Source: a virus. From it: 28,862 nucleotides of DNA. Shown in pieces: positions 25,970 through 28,862 of the stretch. The notes under the pieces are model-generated. The model saw nothing but the letters and a program-made list of their open reading frames with translations, had not been told where the DNA came from and ran no database searches. The stretch spans positions 1 through 28,862 of IMG/VR virus record IMGVR_UViG_3300033146_002667; one strand, written 5' to 3'. Positions within the stretch are counted from its first letter, which is position 1. Every line of letters starts with the position of its first letter. Made by a program: the position numbers and the translations under genes.

Positions 25970-25981
25970 AATACTGATATC

Positions 25982-26923
25982 TTATTTTATTAATTTCCTA
26001 TCAACAAGTTTATTTATATAATCCCCTAACATCGAAGATGCATCTAAATACAAGTCTGGATATTTATATTCTAATAACCAGCTCCATATCCATGTCATAT
26101 AATACATGTTTTTAAATTGAGGACTAAGTCGGTTTACAATCGATTCTGCATTCATGGCAAAATAATGCATATTTGTTTTTTTAAATAATTCACGCCATGT
26201 GGGTAATAGCGGAATTGTTTTTAAATATTTTATTGTATTATTGCATTTTTTGCCTATGTCATTAAGTATTGTTCCTTCCATGAAAAATTCTGGTTTAATT
26301 AATTCTTTTCCTTTTAAATAATATCTTCCTATAATGAATGGATTATGCAGATCAATTTCTATTGATTTGCGTTTTACCACTATTCTTATATTGGCTTTTA
26401 ATCCATAATACAACTTTGGAACAATGACATTTATCGGCGAAAAATCTAAAACAAAAACTGAATCTACAATAGATTCAGCTATGGTGTGTGTTTTATTTCT
26501 TTCTTCTATTTCTATAGTTGATACTCCTTTTTTAGTTAGCCAAGGACTGATTTCAGAAATAAATTTTATATCAAGAGCATTATCATCTATGACTGGTTTC
26601 CCATATGCAAAATTGAAATATAATCTATAACAAGTACCATTATCTATATAGTGGACATAATCCAATACATTTTTATTAAACAATTCAAATGATCTTAAAA
26701 ATGTACCATGACAAATTAAATACTCATCTTCATCTATTATTTTATTAATTGCTTTCCATGGAATTAACTTTTTACTAATTGGTCTAAGAAATGGTGTAAA
26801 ATATCTTGTTGGCTTTTTAGCCGGATCAAATATTCTTACAATATTATATACCTTATCATTTACTTCTGTCCTTCTAAAAAACTTTAGATTTTTTAAAGTA
26901 CGCAAATATGGCGTTATTCTCAT
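25982..26923 (-). CDS. Unknown 313-residue protein between helicase and ligase
   Basis: Basic, aromatic-rich protein without a recognised motif. AAGGGG 8 nt before the ATG; the Shine-Dalgarno sequence overlaps the end of the helicase gene. Contains short hydrophobic segments (IDSVFVLDFSPINVIVPKLYYG and MTWIWSWLLEYKYPDLYLD) but no clear membrane helix. Its place in a DNA-metabolism operon suggests a replication/repair accessory role; the sequence itself does not show one. Confidence 0.4.
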   Translation of the reverse strand: MRITPYLRTLKNLKFFRRTEVNDKVYNIVRIFDPAKKPTRYFTPFLRPISKKLIPWKAINKIIDEDEYLICHGTFLRSFELFNKNVLDYVHYIDNGTCYRLYFNFAYGKPVIDDNALDIKFISEISPWLTKKGVSTIEIEERNKTHTIAESIVDSVFVLDFSPINVIVPKLYYGLKANIRIVVKRKSIEIDLHNPFIIGRYYLKGKELIKPEFFMEGTILNDIGKKCNNTIKYLKTIPLLPTWRELFKKTNMHYFAMNAESIVNRLSPQFKNMYYMTWIWSWLLEYKYPDLYLDASSMLGDYINKLVDRKLIK

Positions 26924-26939
26924 ACATAAAACCCCTTGT

Positions 26940-28115
26940 TTATCCCACGATAAGTAATTGCTCAGATGCTCTTGTTACAGCTGTGTACAACCATCTGTTC
27001 CAGTTTTCACCTTCCCAATAGCTACATCGTTGTTCTATTAATAAAATTCTATTCCATTCACTTCCTTGACTTTTATGAACTGACAGACAATATCCATAAT
27101 CAAATACATCAGGATATTGATAGGATGGACCTGATCCATCCCCTGGATAAAAATGTATCCTGTCCCGATCATTTAAATCAGGTTTTACTGCATTAAATGC
27201 ATCGCTCATAATTGGTCCAATATAATGCTTATTATATCCATCCATCTTAATTTCTGCTCTATAATATGAACTCATTTTTTTAATATCTATTAATGTTCCA
27301 GTTAACCCATTATAAATATTTGCATCTTTATTATTTTGTAGACATATAACTCTGTCTCCTATTATGGGATCATTTCTAGGAAATTTAAATTTTATCCTAA
27401 TTCTTTTATTTAAATCTACTCTAGTTTTATTGAATCCACATAATATTGCAGTCTCATTAAAATTTTTAGTATTATTAATAAAAGTATTAATCATTGGATC
27501 TTTTGGTGGAACTTTAGCAGCTGAATTACCAAATGTGCCATAAGGTATATATCCATCTAATCTTGCCATTAATGACAATTGAATTATGGGATTCTCTTCT
27601 GCTTGTCTATGAATCTTTTCTAATTTAATGTGGGGATTATCCATTAGATTTAAACTCCCACCTATTGGAGGCAATTGCCCATGATCACCGACTGCTAAAA
27701 CTTTTAATCCAAATGATCTTATATCTTTAAACAATTCTTCATTTACCATGGATGCTTCATCTATTATAATTAACTGAGCAGTTAAACTTGTTTTCAATAT
27801 CCAATCCACTATAATATCATCATCATCCAACACTGGTTCATATATCAATGAATGAATAGTTCCACATGTATCAGAAGAAAATAAAGAATCTGCTCCTTTT
27901 AATTTTTTATATATTACTGTAGAAGCCTTTCCAGTAAATGTGCAAAATGCAACTGAATAACTTGATGGCAATAATGTTCTAAACTCAGCTAAAAGTGTAC
28001 TTTTTCCTGTCCCAGCAAATCCGCCCAATGTAAGCAATTTGGCTTCTGGATTGCCCCACCATTCCATCATTTGATCTAATGCATTTTTCTGATCAGATGA
28101 TAATGTTATTTCCAT
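26940..28115 (-). CDS. SF1B DNA helicase, Dda/RecD2-like
   Basis: 391 residues; 5'-3' DNA helicase. Walker A GGFAGTGKST (31-40), Walker B LIIIDEAS (115-122), motif III AVGDHGQLPP (141-150), motif V region CLSVHKSQGSEW (343-354) and motif VI YTAVTRASEQL (377-387). T4 Dda is about 440 residues and helps replication-fork start and recombination; this protein is slightly shorter, with the same SF1B order. The Shine-Dalgarno sequence is weak and the start is 3 bp from the preceding stop, which suggests coupling. Co-transcribed with an unknown gene and the ligase. Confidence 0.9.
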   Translation of the reverse strand: MEITLSSDQKNALDQMMEWWGNPEAKLLTLGGFAGTGKSTLLAEFRTLLPSSYSVAFCTFTGKASTVIYKKLKGADSLFSSDTCGTIHSLIYEPVLDDDDIIVDWILKTSLTAQLIIIDEASMVNEELFKDIRSFGLKVLAVGDHGQLPPIGGSLNLMDNPHIKLEKIHRQAEENPIIQLSLMARLDGYIPYGTFGNSAAKVPPKDPMINTFINNTKNFNETAILCGFNKTRVDLNKRIRIKFKFPRNDPIIGDRVICLQNNKDANIYNGLTGTLIDIKKMSSYYRAEIKMDGYNKHYIGPIMSDAFNAVKPDLNDRDRIHFYPGDGSGPSYQYPDVFDYGYCLSVHKSQGSEWNRILLIEQRCSYWEGENWNRWLYTAVTRASEQLLIVG

Positions 28116-28118
28116 GAC

Positions 28119-28340
28119 TTATAATTTCCATATGTAATGAGATACAAATTGTATCAATTCTCTATTTAATTTAAATGAGAAAATAGTTTGTATCGGTTTT
28201 TTATATTCTATTAAAAATTTTTTAGAATCCTTTGATAAAAAATGATAACTGTCATCAAAGTTATCTTGAGTATCATTATGAAGTTTTCTAATTTCGCTGA
28301 TGACTTTTTCTAACTTGGTTACGAATTTAGTTGTACCCAT
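28119..28340 (-). CDS. Small unknown protein (start corrected to 28340)
   Basis: 73 residues from ATG 28340 (MGTTKFVTKLEKV...), preceded by AAAAAAGGAGAAACAGAA, with AGGAG 8 nt away and a GAACAAA element upstream. A longer frame from 28424 (101 residues) is open, but its ATG lies inside a terminator-like hairpin and its first 28 codons include the hairpin sequence, so that start is unlikely. Helical, charged; ends YIWKL. No family recognised. Three bases before the helicase ATG, probably the first gene of the helicase-313-ligase operon. Confidence 0.5.
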   Translation of the reverse strand: MGTTKFVTKLEKVISEIRKLHNDTQDNFDDSYHFLSKDSKKFLIEYKKPIQTIFSFKLNRELIQFVSHYIWKL

Positions 28341-28350
28341 TTCTGTTTCT

Positions 28351-28366
28351 CCTTTTTTATTTGTTC
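28351..28366 (-). promoter_or_regulatory. Recurrent intergenic element GAACAAA-type, copy 8 (- strand)
   Basis: On the - strand: GAACAAATAAAAAAGG, GAAC 26 nt upstream of ATG 28340; almost the same sequence as copy 7 and at the same distance from the start. Confidence 0.45.
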
Positions 28367-28381
28367 TCCTATAAAAATGTA

Positions 28382-28433
28382 GACGGGTAAATGAACTAAA
28401 GCACAATGCTTTTTTTATGTCCATTTACCCATC
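28382..28433 (-). terminator. Branched hairpin, likely terminator of the small gene at 28440-28745
   Basis: Outer stem of 12 bp with one wobble (+ strand arms GACGGGTAAATG at 28382-28393 and CATTTACCCATC at 28422-28433) enclosing an inner stem AAAGCA-CAA-TGCTTT (28398-28412). On the - strand a TACATTTTTATAGG stretch follows. It begins 7 nt after the stop codon of the upstream gene, fitting a terminator or an RNA element separating two small genes. Confidence 0.55.
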
Positions 28434-28439
28434 TTACGG

Positions 28440-28745
28440 TTATTTTTTATCAATATATTTTAAATTTTTCAAATATGAATAAATTTTATTATCATCAGAA
28501 GTGCACAACTTCATTCCTATGATATTTTCTTGCTCTTCTTTTGACAAAATGTTATCAACCAAAGTAATAGTTTCCCAATTTAACCCATTCTTTTTAAGTT
28601 GCCACCATTCTGAAATGACACATTGATCTCCATATTCAGTGATTCTTTTTATTGTATAAAAACTAGGATCATCTTTGTCTTTTTTAATTTTCAATTCTAA
28701 TATCATATAATCTCCGTTATAGCTAGTAGTTTTATATATGTTCAT
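28440..28745 (-). CDS. Small unknown protein (101 residues)
   Basis: Acidic/basic mixed small protein, two Cys, no motif recognised; may be beta-rich in the first half. Two starts are possible: ATG 28745 (poor Shine-Dalgarno, AAAAAGA) and internal ATG 28706 (88 residues), preceded by CGGAG 5 nt away. I kept the longer one because the extra residues (MNIYKTTSYNGDY) look protein-like, but the inner start has the better ribosome site. Confidence 0.45.
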   Translation of the reverse strand: MNIYKTTSYNGDYMILELKIKKDKDDPSFYTIKRITEYGDQCVISEWWQLKKNGLNWETITLVDNILSKEEQENIIGMKLCTSDDNKIYSYLKNLKYIDKK

Positions 28746-28862
28746 TCTTTTTGATTTTATTTCTGAATAAATATAAAAGGATTAATAATAAACATAAATT
28801 AATTTATGTAGCTTATTTTCTTATTCGTCGAAAATATAATTTAAAATACAAATTTGATTTGT
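28746..28862. other. AT-rich gap at window end with an 18-nt palindrome
   Basis: 117 bp without a gene. ACATAAATTAATTTATGT (28792-28809) is a perfect palindrome, and AAAAGGATTAATAATAAAC precedes it. This is the upstream region of the small - strand gene and may hold its promoter; no sigma70 or T4-late (TATAAATA) match was seen. Confidence 0.3.

Noticed and set aside
1-28862. tRNA genes, insertion sequences, attachment sites
   Set aside because: No cloverleaf-like stretch, transposase motif or flanking direct repeats were seen; the window is almost fully coding.

Overview
This window is part of the genome of a large, AT-rich, contractile-tailed bacteriophage (myovirus, Caudoviricetes) with a T4-type tail and baseplate plan. 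The evidence is the combination of a tail sheath, tail tube, gp25-like and gp6-like baseplate wedge proteins, a gp27-like hub, a long tape measure protein, a large terminase and a Dda-like helicase, all tightly packed with typical ribosome binding sites (AGGAG), TAATG stop/start overlaps and no tRNA or rRNA genes. Low GC, an NAD-dependent DNA ligase and large structural proteins with inserted domains would suit a jumbo phage of the RaK2/121Q sort, but that placement is only a guess. The good Shine-Dalgarno sites, the apparent Sec signal peptide on one gene and the E. coli-like terminators suggest a bacterial, probably Gram-negative, host.

Left block, + strand (1-13386): three consecutive tail-fibre/receptor-binding genes (the first truncated by the window edge, the first two ending in homologous tail-collar domains, the second carrying a 4 x 34-residue His-rich repeat), an unrecognised structural gene, tail sheath, tail tube, a gp26-like tail/baseplate assembly protein that appears to be extended by a +1 (or -2) programmed ribosomal frameshift, gp25-like wedge protein, an unknown protein translationally coupled to it, a giant gp6-like wedge protein and an unknown helical protein.

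Middle block, - strand (13373-23409, read right to left): a small CCHC zinc-knuckle protein, a gp27-like hub, large terminase, an HELIH zinc metallopeptidase, the tape measure protein and a putative tail-tube cap/initiator protein. This keeps the T4 order hub - tape measure - tube cap, but with terminase and a metallopeptidase inserted. The two late blocks converge and overlap by 14 bp at 13373-13386.

Right block (23410-28862): a lone + strand gene for a small, apparently secreted protein with its own candidate promoter/operator and its own terminator, facing a - strand DNA-metabolism group (NAD+ DNA ligase, unknown 313-residue protein, Dda/RecD2-like helicase, two small unknown proteins).

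The most notable signals beyond gene content are: (1) the apparent frameshift extension at 7549-7577; (2) a repeated intergenic element, consensus GAACAAA(A/T)TWAAAA, sitting 26-48 nt upstream of start codons in most of the wider late-gene gaps on both strands; (3) the self-contained secreted-protein cassette; (4) the metallopeptidase-terminase pair embedded in the tail operon.
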